DNA of 64,000 nucleotides from Actinomyces viscosus (GCF_900637975.1 NZ_LR134477.1:2666001-2730000), one strand, 5' to 3'; shown: positions 36,298 through 46,575, counted from the first letter of the stretch. Notes: a model not told the origin generated them from the letters alone. Program-made: numbers and translations.

Positions 36298-39200
36298 TTA
36301 TTTGACTGTGACCTCCGTCGCAGTTGCCTTGTAGGGGAACTCGCCGGCCTCGTTGTTCTTAGGAAGCTGGGTCACCCTCAGGACGATGGTGTCGACCTCC
36401 TGGGGCTTGTCGATCTTGAAGGCGGTGCTCCCCGCGGTGAAGGCGCCTTGGGCCAGGAGCGTGCCACCACCGGCGTTGTCGACGTTCGTGGCGCGGACCT
36501 CGACCTGCCCGCCCTCATTGGTCCCCTGGAGATCGACCTCCGAGACCTTGGCCGGGCTCTTGAGCTTGATCTCGATATCGATCGGCTGGGTCAGCTCCGC
36601 GCTGCTGGTGTTGTGAGAGAACCAGGCACGGCTCGTGTCACCGTCATTGAGGTACTTCTGGTTGTTGGCCGCCTGCGAGCTCGGGTTGTTGACCACGGTG
36701 ACGCTGGCGATCTCGGGCGCGGTCGCAGGTGCCTCAGTGGTGGGAGCCGGTTGCTGCTGCTGCCCGCCCCCGTTGCCGGCCTCCTGGGCGCTGGCGGAGG
36801 GGACGGTGTCCGCGGCCGCGCGGTCCTTGTCCGCGAAGGGGATGCCGATCGTCTGGTACACGATGTAGCTGGCCGCCGCCAGGGAGACGATGACGATGAG
36901 GACGAGCGTGACCAGGATGCTGTTGGTGGTGCGCCGCTCCTGGCGAGCGACCTCGGGGTCGATCTCCTCCTCGTCGTCCTCGAAGGCCGGGAAGCTGCCG
37001 GTGAAGGGCTCGGCCGGAACCGGTGCGGGTCCGGGGACCGTCTCGGAGGCGGTCGACAGGACGTTCGGGATCGGGTTCGTCGGCCCGGTGACCTGGACGT
37101 AGGCGTCGTTGGCCGGCGGCTCCTGCACGGCCGGGGAGCCGGTCGCGTCGAAGGACGGCGCCGGTGCTTGCGCGGAGGCGGAGGGCGTCTCCATGACCGA
37201 GGTCTGCTCCGCAGGCGCGCCGGTGCCGGTCGGCAGTGGCGGCGTCTGGCCGGGCTGAGCAGGCGCCGACTGGCCCGCCGACGGGGCGACCGTGGCGCCC
37301 TTGCCGGCGCCATTGCGCCGCAGCCGGTCCAGGACCCCGCGAGCCGCGCTGGCCACACCGGCGCCGGCGGCACTGACGGCGGCCGCCGTGCCCGCGTTAG
37401 CGCCGACGGAACCGGCACCACTGGCGCCGGCGGCCGACGACTCGCGCTGGGGCGGCGGGATCGGCGTCGCCCCGGACTCGTGGTAGCCGGCGACCGGGTC
37501 CCAGGTGCCCAGTGACCGCGCGACCTCCGCAGCGGAGATCGGAGGCTGGCTGCTCCAGGTGCGCTCGCACAGCTCATCCAGGATCGGGTCGATTCCCGCG
37601 ACGAGTGTCGAGGGCTTGACCGGGACGCCGCCCAGACGCGGAGCGGAGGGGATACCGGGACGCTTGCCCGGCCACCGACCGGTCAGGCCGTAGTAGAGGA
37701 TCTCCACCAGCGCGCGGGCGTCGGCACGGTCGGCGGCCGACGGGTCGTGGCCGGCCACCCGGCTCTCCAGGTCGAGGGCGGCGGCCTCGATCCCCAGGCC
37801 GCTGACCTTGACCATGCCGTCGGGAAGGACGCGGATGGACTCGGGAGACAGGTTGAGGTGGTGCAGGCCCCTGCGGGCGCCGGCGTCGAGCGCCTGCGCG
37901 GTCTCACCGATGATCGCGCGCGCCTGCGCCGGGGGCATGCCCCGGGAGACCAGGGAGGAGAAGGTACGTCCGGTCAGCGGCTCGGTGACGATGACGGAGG
38001 GCTCGGCGCGCTCGACGTCGTAGACCTGCTGAAGACGCTGGTCCTCGACCAGCACCGCCCTGCTGGCGGACTCCAGGACGTTGTCACGGTGAAGCGTCGC
38101 ATCGGTGAGAACCAGGATCGTGACGTCTCGATCCAGGATCGTGTCAACGCCACGGTGCCTGACGATGCGCGGCAGCGTGGTGGACAGCGTTCCCAGGAGT
38201 CCGTAGCGACCACTGCCGATCGGCGTCGCCTCCGACATGCGTCTCCTTCCTTGAGATGGTTGTCCATCTGAACCAGTTGACCCCATCGTAACTGTCTGAG
38301 GGCTCCAAACCGGGGTGATGTGGCTCGTGTGGGCAGAGGCGTGGGACGGGTAGGGGGCGGACTGCCCTGTGGCCACCCGGGAAGGGGGGATGCTGGCGGG
38401 CGGCGGGGGCGGGATACTCCCGGGAGTGTTGGCGGGGACGTGACCCGGAGCCTGGGGGCGGCGGGAGGCGTCAGCCGCATAGTCGGCGCTCGTGGGGGGC
38501 GGCGGCGCCGCTGCCTGCGAGGGCGCCGGTGGCGGAGGCGCGAGCGGGTAGACCGGCTGCCCGTCCTGGGTGTAGCCGGCAGGCGCCTGGGAGGACCGGC
38601 CGCCGGCGTGCTGCTGCCCCATTTGACCCGGCTCTCCCCAGGGATGGGTCTGCACCTGCGGGGGCGGCGGCGGTGCGGACGGCTCCGCCTGGACGCCGCC
38701 GGAGGTGTAGCCAACAGCACCATGCGCGACCGGTTCCGTTGAAAAACCCGACGGGTCGGAAGCCCGCTGACCCGGCGGAGGGGGCGGTGGCGCCGAGGAC
38801 TGGACGGCGGGCATCTGAGCCGTCGCCTGCGTCGTCGGCGCCGGCGGCGACAGCCAGGTCGCGATCGCCAGGACCACTCTCCCGGGTGCGCCGGGCAGAC
38901 GGCGACCGATCGTCGACAGGATCCGTGAGAAGGGACGGAAGGCGACGGCGATCTCCTCGATCCCCACGACGCGCCCCATGAGCAGGTAGACCAGCGACAT
39001 GACGGACGCGACGATGCAGATGTGCCCGAAGGCCGCGAGCATCTTGGCCAGGGAGGAGTCGGCGTCGACATTGCCCATGACCAGGTTGAGGACGATTCCG
39101 GCGACGACCGCGGGCACCACCGCGATGACCAGGCGCAGGTGGGTGGTGATGATCCTGCGGCCGTCGAGGCCGGGCAGGTGGGAGCGCAGCATCGGGATGA

Positions 39201-40605
39201 CGACCAGGCAGCCCCCGATCTGGCTGAGCGTGTTGGCCGCGCCGGCCCAAGCCATCCAGTGGTTGGCCGGGGCCACGAAGTAGGCCATGACGCACAGGAC
39301 GACCGGGACCACGCCGACAACGACGTCGGCCAGGAGCAGCCGCTTGGTGTCCGAGTAGGCCAGCATGACTCGCTGGGTCCCGAACCAGATGCCCTGCGGC
39401 ACGATGCCCAGCGCCAGGGTGATGAGCATGGGAGCGCTCGCCTGGGCCTCGGGCAGGGTGATCGAGGGGGTGAAGAGCTGAAGGGCCGGGACAGCCAGCA
39501 CGCAGATGCCCGCCGTGGCCAGCACCGTGAAGACGCCCGCTGAGCGCAGGCCCAGGGAGAGGTCCTCGCGCACGCCGGCGGAGTCCCCGGCCGCGGCCTT
39601 CTCACTCATGCGCGTGAACAGCGCGGTGATGATGGAGGTGACCACCAGCGACTGCGGCAGCATGTAGATGAGGTAGCCGTTGAGCCACATGGTCGTCGAG
39701 GGCACGATGACGTTCGCGTACTCGGGCTGCTCCGAGGCCGTCACCGCGTAGGAGCCCAGGTTGGAGGTGATCCAGTTGCTCAGGCTGGCCACGCCGACTC
39801 CGGCCAGCGCCCACAGGGCCACCTTGACGGTCTTGCCCAGACCCAGGCCCCGCACCCCGAAGATGATGCGCGGCCGGAAGCCGGAGCGCACCAGGGGGAT
39901 GTAGAGGATCAGCGCCTGAACCGCGATGCCCAGGGTCGTCGTCGCGCCGATGAGAGTGATCCGGGGAATGTCCCAGACCTCAGGCCCCTGGCCCGCCGTG
40001 TGGCGACCGTAGATATGAAGGTAGGCCATGATCGAGGCGATCGAGATGATGTTGTTGAGAACCGGGGACCACATGTAGGGCCCGAAGCTCGAGCGCGCGT
40101 TGAGCACCTGTCCCCACAGCGCGTACAGGCCGTAGAAGAAGACCTGCGGCATGAACCAGAACGCGAAGGCGAAGGACAGCGTCCGCCACTGCCCCTGAGC
40201 CAGGGAGTTGGCGTTGATGGTGAAGATGAGGGGTGCGGCCGCGGTCGCGATGCAGGTGACCACCAGCATGAGCGTGGCCGCGGCGGTCAGGAGGCGGTTG
40301 ACGATCTCCTCGCCGTTGCGCCGTCGCAGCGCCTGGACGATCTGCGGCACCAGAATGGCGTTGAGGATGCCGCCGATCATCATGTTGTACAGGTTCGTGG
40401 GCAGGTTGTTGGCCGTGTTGAAGGCGTCGGCGGCCCCCGAGCCGGTGGCGCCGAGCGCCATGACGATGAGGGCGTTGCGCACCATGCCCAGGACGCGGGA
40501 GACCAGCGTCCCCGAGGCCATGATGGCCGAGGACCGCGCCAGGGACGCCTGACTGCGCCCCTGGGAGGCCGAACCCCTGGCTCGTGCGTGCTTGATCATG
40601 CTCAT
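36298..40605 (-). CDS. murJ: MurJ lipid II flippase fused to an intracellular pseudokinase and extracellular domain
   Basis: A 1,435-residue protein. Residues about 25-560 carry the multi-helix MurJ/MviN fold (SSAIMASGTLVSRVLGMVRNALIVMALGATG, NLPTNLYNMMIGGILNAILVPQIV). A long Pro/Ala/Gln-rich cytoplasmic linker follows (about 580-790). A kinase-like domain spans about 800-1050, but the catalytic loop reads HHLNLSPESIRV without the HRD aspartate and the DFG position reads SGLG, so it is a pseudokinase. A further Pro/Ala-rich linker leads to a membrane helix (SILVTLVLIVIVSLAAASYIVYQTIG, about 1,215-1,240) and an extracellular beta-rich, discoidin-like domain. This plan matches mycobacterial MviN, which flips lipid II and binds FhaA through the pseudokinase. 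The start overlaps the DUF6049 stop by ATGA. Confidence 0.93.
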   Translation of the reverse strand: MSMIKHARARGSASQGRSQASLARSSAIMASGTLVSRVLGMVRNALIVMALGATGSGAADAFNTANNLPTNLYNMMIGGILNAILVPQIVQALRRRNGEEIVNRLLTAAATLMLVVTCIATAAAPLIFTINANSLAQGQWRTLSFAFAFWFMPQVFFYGLYALWGQVLNARSSFGPYMWSPVLNNIISIASIMAYLHIYGRHTAGQGPEVWDIPRITLIGATTTLGIAVQALILYIPLVRSGFRPRIIFGVRGLGLGKTVKVALWALAGVGVASLSNWITSNLGSYAVTASEQPEYANVIVPSTTMWLNGYLIYMLPQSLVVTSIITALFTRMSEKAAAGDSAGVREDLSLGLRSAGVFTVLATAGICVLAVPALQLFTPSITLPEAQASAPMLITLALGIVPQGIWFGTQRVMLAYSDTKRLLLADVVVGVVPVVLCVMAYFVAPANHWMAWAGAANTLSQIGGCLVVIPMLRSHLPGLDGRRIITTHLRLVIAVVPAVVAGIVLNLVMGNVDADSSLAKMLAAFGHICIVASVMSLVYLLMGRVVGIEEIAVAFRPFSRILSTIGRRLPGAPGRVVLAIATWLSPPAPTTQATAQMPAVQSSAPPPPPPGQRASDPSGFSTEPVAHGAVGYTSGGVQAEPSAPPPPPQVQTHPWGEPGQMGQQHAGGRSSQAPAGYTQDGQPVYPLAPPPPAPSQAAAPPPPTSADYAADASRRPQAPGHVPANTPGSIPPPPPASIPPSRVATGQSAPYPSHASAHTSHITPVWSPQTVTMGSTGSDGQPSQGRRRMSEATPIGSGRYGLLGTLSTTLPRIVRHRGVDTILDRDVTILVLTDATLHRDNVLESASRAVLVEDQRLQQVYDVERAEPSVIVTEPLTGRTFSSLVSRGMPPAQARAIIGETAQALDAGARRGLHHLNLSPESIRVLPDGMVKVSGLGIEAAALDLESRVAGHDPSAADRADARALVEILYYGLTGRWPGKRPGIPSAPRLGGVPVKPSTLVAGIDPILDELCERTWSSQPPISAAEVARSLGTWDPVAGYHESGATPIPPPQRESSAAGASGAGSVGANAGTAAAVSAAGAGVASAARGVLDRLRRNGAGKGATVAPSAGQSAPAQPGQTPPLPTGTGAPAEQTSVMETPSASAQAPAPSFDATGSPAVQEPPANDAYVQVTGPTNPIPNVLSTASETVPGPAPVPAEPFTGSFPAFEDDEEEIDPEVARQERRTTNSILVTLVLIVIVSLAAASYIVYQTIGIPFADKDRAAADTVPSASAQEAGNGGGQQQQPAPTTEAPATAPEIASVTVVNNPSSQAANNQKYLNDGDTSRAWFSHNTSSAELTQPIDIEIKLKSPAKVSEVDLQGTNEGGQVEVRATNVDNAGGGTLLAQGAFTAGSTAFKIDKPQEVDTIVLRVTQLPKNNEAGEFPYKATATEVTVK

Positions 40606-43127
40606 ACCGTCTCCTGTGCAGCCGGGGCCACCGCGGTGCGGCGGCCTCGTCGTACTGTCCTCACGGTACCGATCACCACGATGGAGACCAGGACGCCGAC
40701 GATGATGCCGGTGCCCCGGCTCTCCCAGTCGGCGCGGACTCTCATGTGGACGGTGGTGGGCGTGCCCACGGTGGTGCCGTCCGCGGCGAGGACCTGGACC
40801 GTCAGGCCGACGTCGCCCGAACCGACCGCCTGGATCGGCACGGTGACCTTGGCCTGCTGGTGGGCCGGGACGGTCACGGTGGTGGTGCTGGGGACCTGGA
40901 GGCGCTTGTTGTCCGAGACCAGGTAGACCTGGACGGTGACGTCCTGGTCCAGGGAGGAGGTGATCCTCACCGGCAGCTGCGCCTCGGAGCTGATGAGGTT
41001 GATGGTCGACGACGGTACCGCGGCCAGCGAGGAGGTGACATTCGCCCCGGCGGCCTCGGCAGCCGGAACCTGCGCGTCACGGGTCGCGGGGTCTGCCCGC
41101 CAGGACGCCGAGGAGACGACGGCCTCCAGGTCCGTGTAGTCGCCCAGCAGCGCAGCCGGCTCGGAGAGCACCGAGGAGACCGACTTCAGGGTGCCGGCCC
41201 TGCTGGCAGCAGCGGCGAGGGTCGCCGTGGGCAGCTCGTCGTCGTTGATCACCTTGTCCGGCGGCTCGGAGCGCTCAACTCGTGAGGTCCCCTCGTCGAC
41301 GGCCTCGACCTCGGCGCGGGCGCGCTCCTCAAGGGCGCTGAGCGGCTGGGACTGGGTCCAGGAGGCCGAGCGCAGGGCGGACACGCGTTCCTGCAGGGCG
41401 GCAGGATCCGTGGTGGAGGCGGCCTGGCGGGGCATTGCCACGACGATGTCGCGCTCCAGCGCCGGGGCCTGGCGGGTCAGGATCGCGCTGTCGCCGCGCA
41501 GCAGCTGGCGGGTGTCGAGCTCTGCGGCCTGGGTGCTCTGACTGCTCTGGGAGGCCGGGGAGCCGTGGTCGGAGGCGTCGTCCCCGGAGGCCTCGTCACC
41601 GGCGAGCGTCTCCGACAGGGACTGCTCGGGAAGCAGGACCGCGTGGTCGCCGAGCGCACCGAGGCCGGACGGGGTGTAGGAGAGCTCGTCGACCACCGGC
41701 AAGGAGCCGGGTGAGGCGATGACGGTGGACGCCGAGGCCGGCAGCGCATCGGCCGTGGCGGAGTCCATGACGCTGGAGGCCAGCCAGGCCAACGACGTCG
41801 GGGCACCGGCCTTGACGAGGGCCGACTCCTGGGTGCGCTGCGCGGCGGTCTCGATGAGATCCGTCCGCTGCAGGTGCGTCAGCGCCGCGGTGTCGGAGTC
41901 GCCCCACGGCAGGGCCACCAGGCTTCCGGTACCGATGGCCCGCACGAGGGCGGCGGAGAGCTGGGTGGTGTCGTCGGAGGACTTGCCGTCCGACGACGGT
42001 GCGGTGGAGCTCGCCGACGGCGAGGCCGTGGCCGGTGTGGAGGGTGAGGACGGGCTGGAGGAGGCCGACGATGAGGGTGACGCCGATGAGGACGACGACG
42101 GGCCGGCGGTTGCCGCGGACGAGTCGCCGCCCTGAGGCGCCTGCGGGGTCCCGTCCGGGGTCGAGGGCTGGGAGCCGCCGTTGCGGGTGGCCTCCTCCAG
42201 GCTGGCCTGGGTGACGCCCAGGGCCTCGACCAGCGCGGGGTCGACCGCGACGACGACGCCGTCGCCGGCCATGCCCAGCAGACCGAGGACCCGGCTGTGG
42301 ATGCGGGTCAGGGCCTCCTCGCGCTCCGGGGTGCGCGGACCGGCGAGAACCGCCGTCTCCTGGGCGGAGGCGGTGACAGGGATGAAGGTGGTCAGGCGCA
42401 GTGGCGCGACGGAGGTGCCGCTGTCCCACACCAGGATGCTGCGGTCCTGGGCCAGGGGGCTGCCCTGCGACTCCAGCTCGACGGCGATGCCGCGCGGCCC
42501 CCACTGGTCGGCACCGGTCAGGGGCAGCTCGTCGGCCGGGACGGTGATGGAGAACTGGGCGACCTCGCCGGGCTGGAGGTCACGGCCCAGTGGGACCGTG
42601 AAGGGGTCCGACAGCCCCGACCCGTCGGTTCCGGTCAGCCACTTCCCCAGGCTCTGGCTGGTGACCTCGGTGGATCGCTGCACCCTGGTCACCAGGTCCG
42701 CTCCGGTGACGACCTGGCTGGTCGCGTTGGTGATGGTTCCGGTCAGGACCAGGTCCTGGTCGCTGTGCAGCACCTCGGGGGCCAGGGCGTCGATACTCAT
42801 CGTCACCTGGTTGGCGGCCGTCTCGGTGCCCTGCCCCGAGGAGCCGGCGCTCCCGGTCTGCGCCGCCGAGGCCGACGGTGAGGTCGATGGTGAGGCCGAC
42901 GAGGAGGGCGCCGTCGTCGCCGACGGCTTCGTCGAGGCCACGGGTGAGATGTCCGCCGAGACCCCGACGGGTACCCGGTCCGCCCGGGCCGTCGGCGGGG
43001 TGGTCAGCGGCAGGGCCACCAGGCCCACCACGCCCAGCAGGGCGGCAATGGTCACCATCGCCCTGCTCCGCAGCCGGGAGCCCAGCGTGGTGACCACCTT
43101 CGCGCACAGGTCGACGGCGCCGGTCAT
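40602..43127 (-). CDS. DUF6049-type large secreted membrane-anchored protein
   Basis: An 841-residue protein with an N-terminal hydrophobic segment (VTIAALLGVVGLVALPLTTPPTARA, signal or anchor), Ser/Thr/Ala-rich low-complexity stretches (about 55-90 and 325-400), an extended extracytoplasmic part and a C-terminal membrane helix (GTGIIVGVLVSIVVIGTVRTVRRGRR). Its position between Nudix and murJ is the conserved place of DUF6049 glycoproteins in actinobacteria. The ATG at 43127 overlaps the Nudix stop by four bases, and its own stop overlaps the murJ start by four, so all three are co-translated. Function unknown; context suggests cell-envelope assembly. Confidence 0.85.
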   Translation of the reverse strand: MTGAVDLCAKVVTTLGSRLRSRAMVTIAALLGVVGLVALPLTTPPTARADRVPVGVSADISPVASTKPSATTAPSSSASPSTSPSASAAQTGSAGSSGQGTETAANQVTMSIDALAPEVLHSDQDLVLTGTITNATSQVVTGADLVTRVQRSTEVTSQSLGKWLTGTDGSGLSDPFTVPLGRDLQPGEVAQFSITVPADELPLTGADQWGPRGIAVELESQGSPLAQDRSILVWDSGTSVAPLRLTTFIPVTASAQETAVLAGPRTPEREEALTRIHSRVLGLLGMAGDGVVVAVDPALVEALGVTQASLEEATRNGGSQPSTPDGTPQAPQGGDSSAATAGPSSSSSASPSSSASSSPSSPSTPATASPSASSTAPSSDGKSSDDTTQLSAALVRAIGTGSLVALPWGDSDTAALTHLQRTDLIETAAQRTQESALVKAGAPTSLAWLASSVMDSATADALPASASTVIASPGSLPVVDELSYTPSGLGALGDHAVLLPEQSLSETLAGDEASGDDASDHGSPASQSSQSTQAAELDTRQLLRGDSAILTRQAPALERDIVVAMPRQAASTTDPAALQERVSALRSASWTQSQPLSALEERARAEVEAVDEGTSRVERSEPPDKVINDDELPTATLAAAASRAGTLKSVSSVLSEPAALLGDYTDLEAVVSSASWRADPATRDAQVPAAEAAGANVTSSLAAVPSSTINLISSEAQLPVRITSSLDQDVTVQVYLVSDNKRLQVPSTTTVTVPAHQQAKVTVPIQAVGSGDVGLTVQVLAADGTTVGTPTTVHMRVRADWESRGTGIIVGVLVSIVVIGTVRTVRRGRRTAVAPAAQETV

Positions 43128-43633
43128 CCATCCCCCACCAGGATGTCCCAGGCCGCGGCCACGATACGGCGCTCGTTGGGGTAGGCCAGCCGGTGGGAGA
43201 CGTCGTCGAGAGCGACCCACTCGACGTCCTCGGCCTCATGGTCCGGGTCGTTCTCCGTGGTCAGGGTGCCGCTGACCGCCTCCAGCAGGAAGTGGTGCAC
43301 CACCTTGTGGACACGGTGCTCGTGACCGGCGAACCAGTAGTCGATCGTGGCCAGGTGCCGCAGGACCCGGCCGGTGATCCCGGTCTCCTCCATGATCTCG
43401 CGGACCGCGGCCTGCTCGGGGGTCTCGGAGCCCTCCAGGTGCCCCTTGGGCAGGCACCACTCCAGCCGCCCGCCGCGGTTGCGCCGGGCGATGACCGCGG
43501 TGAAGGCCTGACCGTTCTGAACGTCAACGACCAGGCCGCCGGCACTGGTCTCGTTGACGATCGGTAAAGCGCGCGCACTCGCCCGATGAGCCGGGTTTCC
43601 GGCGCGGGGCGTGCGAGTGCGTGGCGAGGGCAT
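43124..43633 (-). CDS. Nudix hydrolase
   Basis: A 169-residue protein with a complete Nudix box: GHLEGSETPEQAAVREIMEETGI (G-x5-E-x7-R-E-U-x-E-E-x-G-U). The preceding strand LEWCLPKGHLEG and the following VHHFLLEAV are typical. The substrate is a nucleoside diphosphate linked to something unknown; related actinobacterial proteins near the CCA transferase are MutT/ADP-ribose-like. First gene of the Nudix-DUF6049-murJ operon, divergent from the CCA gene. Confidence 0.95.
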   Translation of the reverse strand: MPSPRTRTPRAGNPAHRASARALPIVNETSAGGLVVDVQNGQAFTAVIARRNRGGRLEWCLPKGHLEGSETPEQAAVREIMEETGITGRVLRHLATIDYWFAGHEHRVHKVVHHFLLEAVSGTLTTENDPDHEAEDVEWVALDDVSHRLAYPNERRIVAAAWDILVGDG

Positions 43634-43807
43634 AGGGACACTCTAGGGCGTCGGGGCCGCCGGATGCCTCTGCCCGAGTACGTCGTCGCACACAACTGCG
43701 GCGCCTGTGAACGGCCTTTGGTACGACTGCGAGACGGTCCTCACGACAGGACCGGTGACGCCGACGACGGCGGCGCGCTCGCCCGGGTTCATGGCAGGCT
43801 TGGGCCG

Positions 43808-45298
43808 ATGACTGCGCATCCCGCTCCCGCCGATCCCACTGATTCCACGGACGCGTCCGTTGAGAGCCGCGGCCTGACACCGCGGGCCCGAGCGGCCCTT
43901 GAGGGACTGCCCCCCGCCCTGGCCGCCCTGGGGCACGCCTTCGTGCGCGCCGGCCATGAGATCGCCCTCGTCGGCGGGCCCGTGCGGGACGCCTTCCTCG
44001 GCGTCGCCCCCCACGACCTGGACCTGACCACGTCGGCCCGCCCCGAGCAGACCGAGAGGATCCTGGCCGCCTGGGGCGAGACCACCTGGGACGTGGGCCG
44101 GGCGTTCGGCACCATCGGCGCGCGCAAGGGCAGCACCATCGTGGAGGTCACCACCTACCGCACCGAGGCCTACGAGGTCGGCTCGCGCAAGCCCCAGGTC
44201 ACCTACGGCGACACCCTCACCGGGGACCTCACCCGCCGCGACTTCACCGTCAACGCCATGGCGCTGCGCCTGCCCGACCTCGAGCTCGTCGACCCCTGCG
44301 GCGGCCTGGCCGACCTGGCCGCCGGGGTGCTGCGCACCCCCGTCAGCGCCGAGCAGTCCTTCGACGACGATCCCCTGCGCATCATGCGGGCCGCCCGCTT
44401 CGCCGCCCAGCTCGGCTTCGACGTCGAGATGGACGTCATGACCGCCATGGAGGACATGGCCCCCCGCCTGGAGATCGTCTCCGCCGAGCGCGTGCGCGCC
44501 GAGCTCGAGCGGCTGCTGGTCAGCCCCTGGCCCCGGCGCGGGCTGGAGCTGCTGGTCCACACCGGCGTGGCCGACGTCATCCTGCCCGAGCTGAGCGCCC
44601 TGCGTGAGACCGTCGACGAGCACAAGCGCCACAAGGACGTCTACGAGCACACCCTGACCGTCCTGGACCAGGCCATCGACCTGGAGACCGGGCCCGACGG
44701 CCCCGTCCCCGGCCCCGACCTGGTGCTGCGCCTGGCCGCCATCCTCCACGACATCGGCAAGCCCGCCACCCGCCGCTTCCTGCCCGACGGCACCGTGACC
44801 TTCCACGGCCACGACCACGTCGGCGCCCGAATGGCGGCCAAGCGCCTGCGGGCGCTGCGCTTCGACAAGCAGACCATCAAGGACGTCTCGCGCCTGGTCG
44901 AGCTCCACCTGCGCTTCCACGGCTACGCCGACGCCGCCTGGTCCGACTCGGCCGTGCGCCGCTACGCCACCGACGCCGGCCCGCTCCTGGAGCGTCTCCA
45001 CCGGCTCACCCGGGCCGACGTCACCACCCGCAACCGCCGCAAGGCCGCCATGCTGGACCGCGCCTACGACGACCTCGAGGAGCGCATCGAGGCCCTGCGC
45101 GCCGCCGAGGAGCTGGCCGCCATCCGCCCCGACCTCGACGGCGGCCAGATCATGGCCGAGCTCGGCGTGCCCCCCGGCCCGGTCGTCGGCGAGGCCTACC
45201 GTTTCCTCATGGACCTGCGCATGGAGAAGGGACCGATCGGCGAGGACCTGGCCCGCCAGGCACTGCGCTCGTGGTGGGCGGCCCGTCAGAAGAGCTGA
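43808..45298 (+). CDS. CCA tRNA nucleotidyltransferase
   Basis: A 496-residue class II nucleotidyltransferase that adds or repairs the 3' CCA of tRNAs (needed, as both tRNAs here lack encoded CCA). It has GHEIALVGGPVRDAFLGVAPHDLDLTTSA (catalytic acidic pair D-x-D), GDLTRRDFTVNAMAL, SFDDDPLRIMRAARFAAQLGF, and a C-terminal HD domain (RLAAILHDIGKPATR, FHGHDHVGA). Start 43808 is preferred because upstream residues are shadow sequence. Divergent from the Nudix gene, a conserved arrangement. Confidence 0.95.
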   Translation: MTAHPAPADPTDSTDASVESRGLTPRARAALEGLPPALAALGHAFVRAGHEIALVGGPVRDAFLGVAPHDLDLTTSARPEQTERILAAWGETTWDVGRAFGTIGARKGSTIVEVTTYRTEAYEVGSRKPQVTYGDTLTGDLTRRDFTVNAMALRLPDLELVDPCGGLADLAAGVLRTPVSAEQSFDDDPLRIMRAARFAAQLGFDVEMDVMTAMEDMAPRLEIVSAERVRAELERLLVSPWPRRGLELLVHTGVADVILPELSALRETVDEHKRHKDVYEHTLTVLDQAIDLETGPDGPVPGPDLVLRLAAILHDIGKPATRRFLPDGTVTFHGHDHVGARMAAKRLRALRFDKQTIKDVSRLVELHLRFHGYADAAWSDSAVRRYATDAGPLLERLHRLTRADVTTRNRRKAAMLDRAYDDLEERIEALRAAEELAAIRPDLDGGQIMAELGVPPGPVVGEAYRFLMDLRMEKGPIGEDLARQALRSWWAARQKS

Positions 45299-45375
45299 AG
45301 GCGACGGACCGGACACCGGCACACATCCACAACGCGACCAAAGGGCCGGGATCGGCCCGGATGGGACCCGAGAAA

Positions 45376-46575
45376 ATGCTTGAACCATCAAGAGAGCTGC
45401 GGGTCGGCGTCGTCGGCATCGGGGCCCGCTGCTACCTGGCCGCGCTCGCGGACTCCTCACCGGTCCCCGCCCGGCTCGTCGCCGCGGCCGACACCGCGCC
45501 CGACGCCGTCGCGCGCGCCGAGCGGCTCCTGCCCGAGGGCGTGACCGTGGTGGCGGACCACCGGGCCCTGCTGGGGCTCGGGATCGACGCCGTCGTGCTG
45601 ACCACCCCCGACGACACGCACGAGGAGCTGGCCTGCTTCTTCCTTCAGGCCGGCGTCCCGGTCTACCTGGAGAAGCCCCTGGCCATCACCATCGAGGGCG
45701 CCGACCGCATCCTGGCTACGGCCCGGCGCACCGGCACCCGCCTCTACGTGGGCCACAACATGCGCCACATGGAGGTGGTGCGGTTGCTGCGCTCGGTCAT
45801 CGACTCCGGGCGGATCGGCGAGCTCAAGGCCATCTGGTGCCGCCACTTCGTGGGCAACGGCGGCGACTACTACTTCCGCGACTGGCACGCCGAGCGCCGC
45901 CACGTCACCGGCCTGCTGCTGCAGAAAGCCGCCCACGACATCGACGTCATGAGCTGGCTGTCCGCCTCCGAGCCGGCCCGAGTCGTCGGCATGGGCGGAC
46001 TCATGGTCTACGGCGACGCCGGGCGCCGGGAGCCGGGCACGAGCGCCGGCACCGTCATGCAGGACTGGTTCAGCCTCGACAACTGGCCCGCCGACGAGGT
46101 CGGCGGCCTCAACCCGGTCATCGACGTCGAGGACCTCTCGATGCTCATGATGACCATGCGCAACGGGGTCATGACCTCCTACCAGCAGTGCCACTTCACC
46201 CCCGACTACTGGCGCAGCTACACGGTCATCGGCACCCGCGGCCGGGCGGAGAACCTCGGTGACGGCGCCGGCGACGTCGTCAAGGTGTGGACCGAGCGCT
46301 CGGAGCACTACGCCGAGCGCGCCACCGAGGAGTACGTCATCGCTGAGGAGGGCACCGGCCACGACAGCGCCGACCAGCTCGCCATCGACGAGTTCCTGCG
46401 CTTCGTGCGCGACGGCGGGCCCACCGAGGCCTCCCCGGTCTCCGCGCGCGAGGCGGTTGCCGCCGGGGTACTGGCCACCCGGTCCCTGCGCTCGGGCTCC
46501 GTCCCCTTCGACGTGCCCGAGCTCGACGCGGACCTGGCGGCCTACTTCCACAACGGTCAGCAGGAGCCGCAGTAG
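45376..46575 (+). CDS. Gfo/Idh/MocA-family oxidoreductase
   Basis: A 399-residue NAD(P)-dependent sugar oxidoreductase. The N-terminal Rossmann fold has LRVGVVGIGARCYLAALADS, the family motif VYLEKPLAITIEGADRIL follows, and VGHNMRHMEVVRLLRSVIDSGRIGELKAIWCRHF starts the second domain; QKAAHDIDVMSWL carries the conserved H-D. Start 45376 (MLEPSRELR) is uncertain; an ATG at 45361 and one at 45271 are in frame. A small GC-rich hairpin at 45343-45358 just upstream may end CCA-gene transcripts. The adjacent alpha-galactosidase suggests sugar catabolism. Confidence 0.88.
   Translation: MLEPSRELRVGVVGIGARCYLAALADSSPVPARLVAAADTAPDAVARAERLLPEGVTVVADHRALLGLGIDAVVLTTPDDTHEELACFFLQAGVPVYLEKPLAITIEGADRILATARRTGTRLYVGHNMRHMEVVRLLRSVIDSGRIGELKAIWCRHFVGNGGDYYFRDWHAERRHVTGLLLQKAAHDIDVMSWLSASEPARVVGMGGLMVYGDAGRREPGTSAGTVMQDWFSLDNWPADEVGGLNPVIDVEDLSMLMMTMRNGVMTSYQQCHFTPDYWRSYTVIGTRGRAENLGDGAGDVVKVWTERSEHYAERATEEYVIAEEGTGHDSADQLAIDEFLRFVRDGGPTEASPVSAREAVAAGVLATRSLRSGSVPFDVPELDADLAAYFHNGQQEPQ

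Noticed and set aside
38340..38370. A GGGTAGGGGG run in murJ as another copy of the parS-region motif
   Set aside because: It has only three G before TA, so it is not the same word, and it is in a Pro-rich coding stretch where such runs arise from codon use.
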